Assembly (NCBI RefSeq): GCF_003865135.1
Contig: NZ_BHZC01000001.1
Span: 6,696,001 to 6,760,000, forward strand
Length of the DNA: 64,000 nt
Direction of reading: 5' to 3'
Source: Streptomyces chrestomyceticus JCM 4735
GTDB lineage: Bacteria; Actinomycetota; Actinomycetes; Streptomycetales; Streptomycetaceae
Position numbers and translations under genes: made by a program. How positions within the stretch are numbered: the stretch's first letter is position 1; every line of letters begins with the position of its first letter. Shown here piece by piece: positions 43,631 to 52,778 of the stretch. Under the pieces are notes generated by a model that saw only the letters and a list, made by a program, of their open reading frames with translations, searched no databases and had not been told where the DNA came from.

Positions 43631-43696
43631 GCCAGCGAGTGTATCCGTGGCCCATCGGGCAGGATGGCGGCACAGGTGTCGCAGACAGGAGGCGTG

Positions 43697-43936
43697 ATGG
43701 CGCTGTTCAAGAGGCGGACGGCCGGCAAGCCCGGCGAGTGGTACTACTGCCTCAAGCACGGAACGGTCGAAGAGGGCCCCGAGTGCCGCGCCGCCGACCG
43801 CTTCGGTCCGTACGCGACGCGCGAGGAGGCGGCCCACGCGATGGAGACCGCCCGCGAACGCAATCTGGAGTGGGAGACCGATCCCCGCTGGCACGAGAAG
43901 GGGCAGGAGACCGGGCAGGAGAAGGGCCAGGACTAG
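43697..43936 (+). CDS. Small conserved protein, 79 aa
   Basis: ATG at 43697 follows AGGAGG. The product contains [42 protein letters not shown], then a Gln/Glu/Lys-rich tail ([11 protein letters not shown]). Two Cys and a His might bind metal, and the [13 protein letters not shown] segment resembles SPOR-like or small Streptomyces regulator folds. Function unknown. It is divergent from map. Confidence 0.75.
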   Translation: MALFKRRTAGKPGEWYYCLKHGTVEEGPECRAADRFGPYATREEAAHAMETARERNLEWETDPRWHEKGQETGQEKGQD

Positions 43937-43993
43937 GGGCAGGGCCCGGCGGGGGCGGGGGCGCACCCCGGCTCGGGCCCCGCCCGGCCCCGG

Positions 43994-45331
43994 TCACGCC
44001 GCCGGCGTGGTCTCCGCCGCCCCCGCCTCCGCCCGCGCCGTACGGATCTCCCGCATGCGCACCGCGTGCTCGTTCGTCCGCGCGTCGTACGCCAGCAGCT
44101 TCGGGAGCGCCGCGGCCAGCCCCACCACCCCGGCCACGCACAGGACGCCGCCCGCCCACACCGACGTCCGTACGGACGTGATGGCCGCCATGCCGCCCGA
44201 GCGGACCTGGCCGAGCTGCGGCCCGACCGAGTACGAGAGCAGCTCGATGCCGGCCAGCCGGCCGCGCAGCTCGTCGGGGATGGTCTGGTTCCACATGGCG
44301 GACCGGAAGATGCCGCTGACCATGTCGCACGCTCCGGCCGCGGCCAGGCTCAGCAGCACCAGCCAGACGTTCGACGCGAAGCCCGCCGCGGTCATCGCCA
44401 GCCCCCAGGCCGCCGCCGCGTACAGCACCGCCCGCCCGTGCCGGTGCACCCGTGAGGTCCAGCCGCTGGTGAGGCTGACCAGGCAGGACCCGACCGGCAG
44501 CGCCGCGTACATCAGACCCAGTGCCCACGGCGCTCCGAGATCGTCCGCCAGGAACGGAAAGATCGCCATCGGGAAGGCGAAGAGCATCGCGGTCAGGTCG
44601 ACGGCGTACGTACCGAGCAGTTCCTTGCGGTTCCAGGCGTAGCGCGCGCCCTCCCAGATGCCGCGCAGCGACGGCTTCTCGGCGTCGTGCGAGGCGGGGG
44701 AGGCCGCCAGTCCGACCGCGAGCGCGACGGATACCGCGTACGTGACGGCGTCGATCGCGTACGCCCAGCGCAGTCCCGCGTACGCCAGCAGCACACCGGC
44801 CAGCGCGGGTCCGGCGATGGCGCCGATCTGCCAGCGCAGGGCGTTCAGCGCGGACGCGGCGGGCAACTGGTCGTGCGGGACGATGCGCGGCACGATCGAG
44901 TCGAGGGCCGGGCGCTGGAGCCCGGTCAGGGCGCTGGTCGCGGCCACGATCACGTACAGCGGCCAGATCAGCGGGTCCGGCAGCAGGCTGTTGACGAGCA
45001 GCAGCACCGACAGCAGCCCGAGGGCGGCCTCGGTCCACAGGATGAGCTTGCGGCGGTCCATGGCGTCCGCGAGCGCGCCGCCGTACAGGCCGAAGACGAT
45101 CAGCGGCACGATCTCCACCGCGCCGACCGCGCCGACCGCGAGCGTCGACCCCGTCAGCTCCTTGAGCTGGAACGGTACGGCGACCAGCGTCAGGAACGAC
45201 CCGAACACGGTCACCGCGCCCGCGCACCACATCCGGCGGAAGTCGGCGGAGGAGCGCCACGGCGCCAGGTCGGGGAGCAGGGCGGCGGCCCGGCGGGGAC
45301 GTTTCGGCGGGGATGGGTCGTCTTCGGTCAC
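43994..45331 (-). CDS. MFS transporter, enterobactin-exporter-like (EntS/MFS_3)
   Basis: A 445-residue transporter. Start set at GTG 45331, directly before the first plausible cytoplasmic segment (TEDDPSPPKRPRR); the open frame reaches 66 codons upstream without a site. Twelve hydrophobic segments and the loop GLYGGALADAMDRRKLILW (MFS motif) are visible, as is NALRWQIGAIAGPALAGVLL. EntS-type pumps export siderophores or drugs. No siderophore genes are near. Confidence 0.88.
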   Translation of the reverse strand: MTEDDPSPPKRPRRAAALLPDLAPWRSSADFRRMWCAGAVTVFGSFLTLVAVPFQLKELTGSTLAVGAVGAVEIVPLIVFGLYGGALADAMDRRKLILWTEAALGLLSVLLLVNSLLPDPLIWPLYVIVAATSALTGLQRPALDSIVPRIVPHDQLPAASALNALRWQIGAIAGPALAGVLLAYAGLRWAYAIDAVTYAVSVALAVGLAASPASHDAEKPSLRGIWEGARYAWNRKELLGTYAVDLTAMLFAFPMAIFPFLADDLGAPWALGLMYAALPVGSCLVSLTSGWTSRVHRHGRAVLYAAAAWGLAMTAAGFASNVWLVLLSLAAAGACDMVSGIFRSAMWNQTIPDELRGRLAGIELLSYSVGPQLGQVRSGGMAAITSVRTSVWAGGVLCVAGVVGLAAALPKLLAYDARTNEHAVRMREIRTARAEAGAAETTPAA

Positions 45332-45405
45332 AACGCACCATCGTGCGGCGGCGCCGGGGCGGCGGGCAACGGAATTTCGGGCGGGCGGCCGGGCCGGACG
45401 AGGGT

Positions 45406-45420
45406 GGACACCAGGTGTCC
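45406..45420. promoter_or_regulatory. 15-bp dyad between the MFS and sialidase genes
   Basis: GGACACC-A-GGTGTCC is a perfect 7-1-7 palindrome in the 242-bp divergent gap. It lies 78 bp before the -35 of the sialidase promoter and 75 bp from the MFS start. Confidence 0.5.
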
Positions 45421-45497
45421 GGAAGGCGGCTTTCCGGTGCTCCGGGCGCCGTGGTGACGCAGTCGGGTGGCGGCCCGCGCCATCCGTGTGCCGCGCC

Positions 45498-45526
45498 TTG
45501 ACGGTCAGTTGGGGGCTCCCTATGGT
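45498..45526 (+). promoter_or_regulatory. Promoter of the sialidase operon
   Basis: TTGACG (45498-45503), a 17-base spacer and TATGGT (45521-45526) closely match the vegetative consensus. AGGACGTCCT, a 10-bp palindrome at 45538-45547, lies just beyond the predicted start and could be an operator. Confidence 0.65.
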
Positions 45527-45573
45527 CACGCTGACAGAGGACGTCCTACGTCCGGTCTGCCGGGGGAGGCCCC

Positions 45574-46728
45574 ATGGCTCACCAGACTTCCGTTCCGTTC
45601 CGTGCCGGGTCCGAGGGGTACGCGAGCTTCCGTATCCCGGCCGTGGTCACCACCGGCGCCGCGGCTTCCGACGGCTCCACCACCGCCCCCGACCCCGGCT
45701 CCGGCACCACCGCCCCCGGCACCCTGCTCGCCTTCGCCGAAGGCCGGGTGCACAGCGCCGCCGACCACGGCGACATCGACATCGTGCTGAAACGCTCCAC
45801 CGACGGCGGCCGCACCTGGGGCCCGCTCCAGACCGTCGCCCGCAACGGCCCGGACACGGCGGGCAACCCGGCCCCGGTCGTGCTGGACGGCGGCCGGATC
45901 GTCCTCGTCCACGTACGCAGCGCCGCCACGGCCACCGAGGACCGCATCCGCCGCGGCCTGGTGTCCGCCGCCGACGCGCGGCGCGTCTGGGTGCAGCACA
46001 GCGACGACGACGGCAGCACCTGGTCCGAGCCGCGCGAGATCACGGACCAGGCCAAGCGCTCCAACTGGCGCTGGTACGCCACCACCCCCGGCCACGCCCT
46101 CCAGCTCCGGCACGGCCCGCACGCCGGCCGCCTGGTCGTCCCGGCCAACCACTCCATCGCCCCCACCTTCTCCGGCGACGACGGCACCGAGGGCCGCTAC
46201 AACGGCGGCCACGTCCTGCTCAGCGACGACGACGGCGCGAACTGGCGCATCGGCTACCTGGACAGCAATCCCAACGGCTACATCAACGCCAACGAGACGA
46301 CCGCCGCCGAACTCCCCGACGGCACCCTCTACTTCAACACCCGCAACGACTCCCCGGCCCCCGGCAACCGCGCCGACGCCCACTCCGCCCCGGCGGACGC
46401 CGGTGAGCGCCTGATCAGACCGTTCCGTCCGCAGGCCGGACTGACCGGGCCCGTCGTCGAGGGCAGCGTGCTGCACCTGGGGGAGCCCGACGTGCTGCTC
46501 TTCTCCGGTCCCGCCGACCCGGACGCCCGCGCCCTGATGACCGTACGGGCCAGCCGCGACCGCGGCCTGACCTGGCACCCCGCGCACACCGTCGACGGGC
46601 TCCCGGCCGCCTATTCCGACCTCGTACGGATCGATCCGGCGACCGTCGGGCTGCTCTACGAGACGGGCGACTTCAGCGCCTATTCGACCCTCACCTTCCG
46701 CCGCATCCCCGTGGAGGAGCTGGCATGA
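45574..46728 (+). CDS. Exo-alpha-sialidase (GH33, BNR repeats)
   Basis: A 384-residue six-bladed propeller enzyme. The arginine-triad motif FRIP is in YASFRIPAVV, the acid/base region in DHGDIDIVLKRS, and four Asp boxes are visible: STDGGRTW, SDDDGSTW, SDDDGANW and SRDRGLTW. It would release terminal sialic acid or a related sugar. No signal peptide is present, so it either acts inside on imported oligosaccharides or is exported by another route. Its stop overlaps the ABC binding-protein gene (ATGA). Confidence 0.93.
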   Translation: MAHQTSVPFRAGSEGYASFRIPAVVTTGAAASDGSTTAPDPGSGTTAPGTLLAFAEGRVHSAADHGDIDIVLKRSTDGGRTWGPLQTVARNGPDTAGNPAPVVLDGGRIVLVHVRSAATATEDRIRRGLVSAADARRVWVQHSDDDGSTWSEPREITDQAKRSNWRWYATTPGHALQLRHGPHAGRLVVPANHSIAPTFSGDDGTEGRYNGGHVLLSDDDGANWRIGYLDSNPNGYINANETTAAELPDGTLYFNTRNDSPAPGNRADAHSAPADAGERLIRPFRPQAGLTGPVVEGSVLHLGEPDVLLFSGPADPDARALMTVRASRDRGLTWHPAHTVDGLPAAYSDLVRIDPATVGLLYETGDFSAYSTLTFRRIPVEELA

Positions 46729-48092
46729 GCACCGGTACGTACGACGACGGCCGGGGCCCGGGGCACGGCCTCCTCCGCCGCCGCTCCCTGCTCGGCGGGG
46801 CCGCCGCGGCCGCCGCCGGGTTCACGCTGGCCGGCTGCGGCAGCGGCGACGGTGACGACGGAGCGGCGCCCGAGGAGCGCAAGAAGGGCCAGAAGATCAC
46901 GCTCTCCTTCTGGTCCTGGGTGCCGGGCATCGACAAGCCGGTGGACCTGTGGAACAGCGAACACCCGGACGTGCAGGTCGACGTGGAGACGGTGTCCGCC
47001 GTGGACGGCCGCCAGTACGCCAAGATGCACGCCGCCGTGAAAGCCGGGAACCCGCCGGACCTCGCCCAGATCGAGTTCCCCGTCGTCCCCAGCTTCCTGC
47101 TCGACAACGCCCTGATGGACCTGTCCGCGCTCGGCGCCGCCCGCTACAAGGACCGTTTCGTGGGCTGGCAGTGGCAGCAGTCGGTGTTCGGCAAGGGCGT
47201 CTACGCCGTCCCGCAGGCGTCCGGCCCGATGGGGCTCTTCCTGCGGCAGGACCTCTTCGACAAGTGGAGCATCCAGTTCCCGCAGACCTGGGACGAGTAC
47301 GAGGAGGCCGCCAAGGCGGTGCGACGGCAGGGCGCCTGGATCGAGACGTTCTCCCCCACCAACGGCAACCGGTTCGCCGGGCTGGCCTGGCAGGCGGGCG
47401 CCAAGTGGTACGCCGCCCAGGGCGACACCTGGACCGTGCACATCGACGACGAGCCCACCCGCAAGGTCGCCGACTACTGGGAGTCGCTGGTCCGGCGCAA
47501 GCTCGTCAAGACCATCCCCGACCGGCAGAACGCCTGGTACAAGGACATCCAGACCGGCGCCATCCCGGCCTGGATCGGAGCCAGTTGGGGAGACGCGCTG
47601 CTGGCGGGCAACGCGCCGGGCACCAAGGGGAAATGGCGGGCCGCGCCCCTCCCGCAGTGGCAGAAGGGCGCCAACGCGCACGCCAACTGGGGCGGTTCGA
47701 CCACCGCCGTCTTCGCGAAAGCCTCCTATCCCAAGGACGCGCTGGACTTCGCCCTGTGGCTCAACAGCGACCCGAAGTCCATCGCGCTGCTGATCGACGG
47801 CGGCTACGGCTTTCCGAGCGCGAAGAAGGGCTACGCCACGTCCGACCTCGACGTGTACAAGGACTTCTTCGGCGGCCAGGCGTACAGCAGGGTCTTCGCG
47901 GACGCGGGCGCGCACGTCGACACCAGTTGGCAGTGGGGGCCGGGCGTGGACACCCTCTACCAGCGGCTCGGCGACGCGTTCACCGAGGCGCTCGACAGCG
48001 GCGGATCGTTCCGCTCCGTACTCCGGACCGTACAGGCGCAGACCGTCTCCGACCTGCGGGGCAAGGGCCTGAAGGTGGAGAGCGGCGGGTGA
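46725..48092 (+). CDS. ABC sugar-binding lipoprotein
   Basis: A 455-residue extracellular solute-binding protein (family 1). It has a twin-arginine-like signal with RRRSLLGGAAAAAAGFTLAGC, so Tat export with lipid anchoring is likely. Binding-fold blocks: LSFWSWVPGIDKPVDLWN, AGNPPDLAQIEFP, and WGGSTTAVFAKASYPKDAL. It captures an oligosaccharide, perhaps released from sialylated glycans, for the two permeases. No ATPase gene is present; the shared MsiK ATPase of Streptomyces is the expected partner. Confidence 0.92.
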   Translation: MSTGTYDDGRGPGHGLLRRRSLLGGAAAAAAGFTLAGCGSGDGDDGAAPEERKKGQKITLSFWSWVPGIDKPVDLWNSEHPDVQVDVETVSAVDGRQYAKMHAAVKAGNPPDLAQIEFPVVPSFLLDNALMDLSALGAARYKDRFVGWQWQQSVFGKGVYAVPQASGPMGLFLRQDLFDKWSIQFPQTWDEYEEAAKAVRRQGAWIETFSPTNGNRFAGLAWQAGAKWYAAQGDTWTVHIDDEPTRKVADYWESLVRRKLVKTIPDRQNAWYKDIQTGAIPAWIGASWGDALLAGNAPGTKGKWRAAPLPQWQKGANAHANWGGSTTAVFAKASYPKDALDFALWLNSDPKSIALLIDGGYGFPSAKKGYATSDLDVYKDFFGGQAYSRVFADAGAHVDTSWQWGPGVDTLYQRLGDAFTEALDSGGSFRSVLRTVQAQTVSDLRGKGLKVESGG

Positions 48093-49087
48093 GGGGAACG
48101 GACCGCCGCCGGGCCGCCACCGGGCGCGCACAGCGCACCCGTCACACCCGTCATCCCCACCATCCCCGTCGCAACCGCCTCACCCGTACCGAAGCCCGCA
48201 ACGCCCGCGCCGCGGCCGCCTTCGTCCTGCCCTTCCTCACCCTCTTCCTCCTCTGCTTCGTCGCCCCGATCGGCTACGCCGTCCACCAGAGCCTGCACCG
48301 CACCGAGCGCACCGGCCCGCTCGGCCTCGGCGGCCAGGAGCGCGAGGTCTTCGCTGGCCTCGCCAATTACGCGCACGCGCTCGCCGACGACCGCTTCCTG
48401 ACCGGATTCGGCCGGGTGCTGCTCTTCGGTGTCGTACAGATTCCGCTGATGATCGCCCTGGCGACCGTCCTCGCCCTCCTCCTGGAGAGCGCGAGCGCCC
48501 GCGGCGTCACGTTCTTCCGCAGCGCGTTCTTCCTGCCGTACGGCGTCCCCGGCGTCATCGCCTCCATCCTGTGGGGCTTCCTGTACGTACCGGGCATCAG
48601 CCCGCTCGTGGAGATCGCCGGGTCGCTCGGCCTGCACGTGGACTTCCTCGCCCGCGACACCGTCCTGTGGTCCATCGCCAACATCGTCGTCTGGCAGTTC
48701 ACCGGTTACAACATGCTCGTCCTGATCTCCCAGCTCAAGGCCGTACCGGACGAGCTGTACGAGGCGGCGCGCATCGACGGCGCGAACGCCTGGCACATCG
48801 CCCGGCACATCAAGATCCCGCTGATCCGGCCCGCGCTCGTGCTGACCACCGTCTTCAGCATCATCGGCACGCTCCAGTTGTTCGCCGAGCCGATGGTGCT
48901 ACGGCCCCTCGCCGCCACCATCGACTCCGGCTTCACGCCCAACTTGCACGCCTACAGCGAGGCGTTCGTCAGCAACAACCAGCACGTCGCGGCGGCCGAG
49001 GCGGTGCTGCTGGCGGTGGTCGCCTGCGTGCTGTCGTTCGGCTTCCTGCGACTGGTCGGGCAGCGCGGCAACGGGAGCGACTGGTGA
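48089..49087 (+). CDS. ABC sugar permease, MalF-type
   Basis: A 332-residue permease from GTG 48089, overlapping the upstream stop (GTGA). After a basic His/Arg-rich N-terminus come six membrane helices and the EAA loop YEAARIDGANAWHIARHIKI that contacts the ATPase. Confidence 0.92.
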   Translation: MRGTDRRRAATGRAQRTRHTRHPHHPRRNRLTRTEARNARAAAAFVLPFLTLFLLCFVAPIGYAVHQSLHRTERTGPLGLGGQEREVFAGLANYAHALADDRFLTGFGRVLLFGVVQIPLMIALATVLALLLESASARGVTFFRSAFFLPYGVPGVIASILWGFLYVPGISPLVEIAGSLGLHVDFLARDTVLWSIANIVVWQFTGYNMLVLISQLKAVPDELYEAARIDGANAWHIARHIKIPLIRPALVLTTVFSIIGTLQLFAEPMVLRPLAATIDSGFTPNLHAYSEAFVSNNQHVAAAEAVLLAVVACVLSFGFLRLVGQRGNGSDW

Positions 49088-50061
49088 GGCGGGCCGCGAG
49101 GCGCGACGCCGCCGGCCGCGATGCCTCCGCACGCGACGCCTGCGTACGGCCGTCCGGGGCTCCCGCGCGCCACCCCGTCCGCCGCCCCGCGCACCGCTCC
49201 GCCCCCGCCCGGCCCGTCACCCGCCCACCCCTCCGCTACCGCATCATCACCGCCACCCTCCTCACCCTCGCCGCCCTCTACTTCCTCACCCCCGTCTACT
49301 GGCTCATCGTCTCCGCCACCAAGAACAGCGCCGATCTCTTCGGCACCTTCGGCTTCTGGTTCGCCCACCCGCGCCCCCTGGAACACCTCCGGGACGTCCT
49401 CACCTACGACCACGGCATCTACGTCCGCTGGTTCACCAACTCGCTCCTGTACGCGGGCGCCGGCGCGCTCGCCGCCACTTTGCTCTCCGCCGCGGCCGGC
49501 TACGCGCTCGCCAAGTTCCCGTTCCCGGGCCGCGAGGCCGTCTTCAACCTCGTCCTCGCAGGTGTCCTGATCCCCGGCACCGCCCTCGCCCTCCCCCTCT
49601 ACTTCCTCTTCAGCACCATGGGCCTCGCCAACACCTACTGGGCCGTCCTCCTCCCCAGCGTCGTCAGCCCCTTCGGTGTCTATCTCTGCCGGATCTACGC
49701 GGCGGCCGCCGTACCCGACGCGCTCCTGGAAGCGGCCCGTATCGACGGCGCGGGCGAGGGCCGGATCTTCGCCGGGCTCGGGCTGCGCCTGATGACGCCG
49801 GCCCTCGTCACCGTCTTCCTCTTCCAGTTCGTCCACATCTGGAACAACTACTTCCTGCCGCTGGTCATGCTCTCCGACTCCGACCTGTATCCGATCCAGC
49901 TCGGCCTGACCTCCTGGACCGGGTACGCGGACCGTCGGCCGGAGCTGTACCAGTACACGGTGGGCGGCGCGTTCTTGTCCGTGGTGCCGCTGATGGTGCT
50001 GATGACCGTCCTGCAGCGGTACTGGCGTACGGGGCTCACCGAGGGCAGCGTGAAGGCGTGA
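49084..50061 (+). CDS. ABC sugar permease, MalG-type
   Basis: A 325-residue permease from GTG 49084, again overlapping as GTGA. It has six membrane helices and the EAA loop LLEAARIDGAGEGRIFAGLG. The N-terminus is a long Arg/Ala-rich cytoplasmic segment (about 55 residues) of low complexity. It completes the sialidase operon. Confidence 0.92.
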   Translation: MRRAARRDAAGRDASARDACVRPSGAPARHPVRRPAHRSAPARPVTRPPLRYRIITATLLTLAALYFLTPVYWLIVSATKNSADLFGTFGFWFAHPRPLEHLRDVLTYDHGIYVRWFTNSLLYAGAGALAATLLSAAAGYALAKFPFPGREAVFNLVLAGVLIPGTALALPLYFLFSTMGLANTYWAVLLPSVVSPFGVYLCRIYAAAAVPDALLEAARIDGAGEGRIFAGLGLRLMTPALVTVFLFQFVHIWNNYFLPLVMLSDSDLYPIQLGLTSWTGYADRRPELYQYTVGGAFLSVVPLMVLMTVLQRYWRTGLTEGSVKA

Positions 50062-50074
50062 CAGTATCGCTGTC

Positions 50075-50824
50075 ATGACTACTCCTGACGACGCGAAGAC
50101 CGGCAACGGCGCGCAGCCCGTGAACGTCGCCACCGAAGCCAAGAAGGCGCTCAAGCGGGACCCCTGGGACCTCCCCGACGTGTCCGGCCTCGTCGTCGGC
50201 GTCCTCGGCGGCACCGGCGACCAGGGACGCGGCCTGGCCTACCGGCTCGCCCGGGCCGGCCAGAAGGTGATCATCGGCTCGCGCGCGGCGGAGCGCGCCC
50301 AGGCCGCCGCCGGCGAACTCGGCCACGGCGTCGAGGGCGCGGACAACGCCGAATGCGCGCGGCGCAGCGACATCGTCATCGTCGCCGTCCCGTGGGAAGG
50401 CCACGCCAAGACCCTCCAGTCCCTCCGCGAAGAGCTGGCCGGCAAACTCGTCATCGACTGCGTCAACCCGCTCGGCTTCGACAAGAAGGGCGCCTACGCG
50501 CTCAAGCCGGAGGAAGGCAGCGCCGCCGAACAGGCCGCGGCCCTGCTCCCCGACTCCCGCGTCACGGCCGCCTTCCACCACCTCTCCGCCGTCCTCCTCC
50601 AGGACCCGGAGACCGAGGAGATCGACACCGACGTGATGGTGCTGGGCGAGTCCCGCGCCGACACCGACCAGGTCCAGGCCCTGGCCGCCCGCATCCCCGG
50701 CATGCGCGGCGTCTTCGCCGGCCGCCTGCGCAACGCGCACCAGGTGGAGTCCCTGGTGGCCAACCTGATCTCCACCAACCGGCGCTACAAGGCACACGCG
50801 GGCCTGCGGCTCACCGACGTCTAG
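50075..50824 (+). CDS. NADPH:F420 oxidoreductase
   Basis: A 249-residue enzyme starting at ATG 50075. The NADP-binding turn is VVGVLGGTGDQGRGLAYRLA, followed by IIGSRAAERA, and the F420-site region contains VTAAFHHLSAVLL. It transfers hydride between NADPH and coenzyme F420, supplying reduced F420 for redox enzymes. The perfect hairpin TGACAG-TATCG-CTGTCA sits immediately before the ATG and includes the stop of the preceding gene; it may weaken read-through translation. Confidence 0.92.
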   Translation: MTTPDDAKTGNGAQPVNVATEAKKALKRDPWDLPDVSGLVVGVLGGTGDQGRGLAYRLARAGQKVIIGSRAAERAQAAAGELGHGVEGADNAECARRSDIVIVAVPWEGHAKTLQSLREELAGKLVIDCVNPLGFDKKGAYALKPEEGSAAEQAAALLPDSRVTAAFHHLSAVLLQDPETEEIDTDVMVLGESRADTDQVQALAARIPGMRGVFAGRLRNAHQVESLVANLISTNRRYKAHAGLRLTDV

Positions 50825-50988
50825 TCACCGGCCGGGCGGGCCGATATCTTGCAAGGCTGTCCACTTCCGTGGAGGGCACGGCGCCCGGTACGGCGGGCGA
50901 GGGAAGGAGCGTGATCCATGCGGTGGTTGCCCCGGCCGCCCGCCCGGACAGTCCGGGAGCACGGGCGGCGGGTTCCGGAAGGAACGCG

Positions 50989-51294
50989 ATGTCCCGTACG
51001 GACAAGACGAAACCCCTGTGGATACGCCACGCGGAACACGGCCCCCGCCCCGTCCACGACCACCGCTACGGCCCCTGCGACCTGCCCCCGCACCCGACGC
51101 GGCAGCCCGCTGACACCCGCTGCCGGTGGGAACACCCCGGCGTGATCCTGCTCGGCTCCACCTGCTGCGCGGGCTGCCACAAGCGCGGCTGCGTCAAGGA
51201 GTGGCAGGACTACGTCAAGACCGGCAACCGCAGGACCCGCTATACGGGGCGCCGCGAGACGCGGCGGTACGTCACGGGAGAGCTGACCGACTGA
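50989..51294 (+). CDS. Small Cys/His-rich protein, 101 aa
   Basis: ATG at 50989 follows GGAAGGAA. The product has HRYGPCDLPPH, DTRCRWEH, GSTCCAGCHKRGC and YVKTGNRRTRYTG, a Cys/His pattern suggesting a zinc-binding fold. No family recognised. A TATCTT box near 50845 might be its -10. Confidence 0.65.
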   Translation: MSRTDKTKPLWIRHAEHGPRPVHDHRYGPCDLPPHPTRQPADTRCRWEHPGVILLGSTCCAGCHKRGCVKEWQDYVKTGNRRTRYTGRRETRRYVTGELTD

Positions 51295-51476
51295 TCACGG
51301 GGGCGGCCGCCGGGCCGCCCCCGCCCCACCCGGGCCCCTCCAGTCCTCCCCACCCGGGCCCGCCGGCCCCCACCCCCGCCCGTACGTCCCGGCCACCGGG
51401 GCCTGGGGCCACGCCTCCGCCCCCATGGTGGACACTGGAGGAAAACCCCCATACCCCTCGTACAGGAGCCGACCCC

Positions 51477-51674
51477 ATGCCCCGCCTCGCCGTCTTCGCC
51501 CTCGTCGTCTGCGTCCTCGCCGTCGCCGCGGCCGTCGTCTCCTTCGTCCAGGGCAGTTGGCTCGGCATCGTGTGGATCCTGATGGCGGGCATCTCCAGCA
51601 ACATGGCGTGGTTCTACGTACGCAAGGCGAAGCTGGACCGCCAGAGGCGGGAAGGGGCACCGGCGGCGGGCTGA
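51477..51674 (+). CDS. Small two-helix membrane protein, 65 aa
   Basis: ATG at 51477 follows CAGGAG. Two hydrophobic segments (AVFALVVCVLAVAAAVVSFV and LGIVWILMAGISSNMAWFYV) are followed by a basic tail. Function unknown. Confidence 0.7.
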   Translation: MPRLAVFALVVCVLAVAAAVVSFVQGSWLGIVWILMAGISSNMAWFYVRKAKLDRQRREGAPAAG

Positions 51675-51758
51675 GGGTCGGCCGGGCTCCGGTCCCCGGC
51701 GCTCTGGGTCCTGGCTTCTGCGAGAGCCCCTACTCTGGAGCCAGGGGTAGGTGATGCC

Positions 51759-52772
51759 GTGTCTCCGGAGATTCCGTCCGACCTACGCTGCCACCTGATG
51801 CCGCCCGTCGGGCTCGTCGACGCGTTGGGGCCGCCCGAGGAAGGCGTACTCCGCAGCGCACTCCTCCAGGACATCGCCGAAGCACACGCCCTCTACCAGG
51901 CCGACCGCTACGACTCGGTCGCGCTGCGGTTGCCCGGCATCCTCTCCGCCGCCGGAGGAAGCGTGCGCACCGCCGACGGAGATGATCAGCGGCGCCAGGC
52001 CCTGGCGACCCGCGCCCGTGCCCTGTTCCTGGCGGGCAAGTACCTGACCCAGGTCCGGCAGTACGACTTGGCCTACCAAGCGCTGGCCTCAGGTATCCGG
52101 GACGCCCGGGAGGCCGAAGCGAAGCCCACGGCCGCCGTCGGCGTCATCGGCATGTGCTGGCTCCTGCTGCGACAGGACCGCTTCGCCGAATGCGCGGACC
52201 TGGCGTCGGACACCGCCGACGCGGTGGAGCCCAGGATCTCGAAGGCGACGCCGGAGGAGCTGGCCGTCTGGGGCGAACTGCTGCTCCGCGTCGCCGCCGC
52301 TGCCGTACGCGACAACCGGAAGGCGGAGGCGAAGGACGCCCGCCGAATGGCCGCCACCGCCGCACAGGCCATCGGCCGCGAACACATCGACTTCCGGACC
52401 CACTGGGGACCGTTCGGACCGGCCACGGCGGAGATCAAGGTCATCGAAGACCTGTCATTGAAAGGCGACGCGCGGGGCGTCCTGCGACGAGCGGACACCG
52501 GACCACTCCACCCGGACAGCCTCAAGGCGTACGGCACTCCCACCAGCAATGCGTGGGGCCGCTACCGGCTGGACGTCGCGCAGGCCCACAGCCTGACCGG
52601 CGCCCACCACGACGCCATCGGCGAACTCATGGGCATCTACCGCTCACACCCGGAGTGGATGCGGCATCAGCCGATGGCGCGCCGCGTACTGGAGAAGGTG
52701 CTCAAGACCCGGACACGCACCCCGACCAAGGGCATGCGAACCCTGGCCGCTCACCTGGGCGTCGACGGCTGA
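51759..52772 (+). CDS. TPR-type regulator homologue lacking a DNA-binding domain
   Basis: A 337-residue protein from GTG 51759. It consists of helical repeats (ALYQADRYDSVALRLPGILS, QALATRARALFLAGKYLTQ, GVIGMCWLLLRQDRFAECAD) like the C-terminal sensor part of Streptomyces XRE-TPR regulators. The expected N-terminal helix-turn-helix is absent, replaced by about 30 residues of unrelated sequence. It may be a truncated relic or a partner protein. It begins the second PIMT island and converges with the TPR gene at 52779. Confidence 0.65.
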   Translation: MSPEIPSDLRCHLMPPVGLVDALGPPEEGVLRSALLQDIAEAHALYQADRYDSVALRLPGILSAAGGSVRTADGDDQRRQALATRARALFLAGKYLTQVRQYDLAYQALASGIRDAREAEAKPTAAVGVIGMCWLLLRQDRFAECADLASDTADAVEPRISKATPEELAVWGELLLRVAAAAVRDNRKAEAKDARRMAATAAQAIGREHIDFRTHWGPFGPATAEIKVIEDLSLKGDARGVLRRADTGPLHPDSLKAYGTPTSNAWGRYRLDVAQAHSLTGAHHDAIGELMGIYRSHPEWMRHQPMARRVLEKVLKTRTRTPTKGMRTLAAHLGVDG

Positions 52773-52778
52773 CCATGC

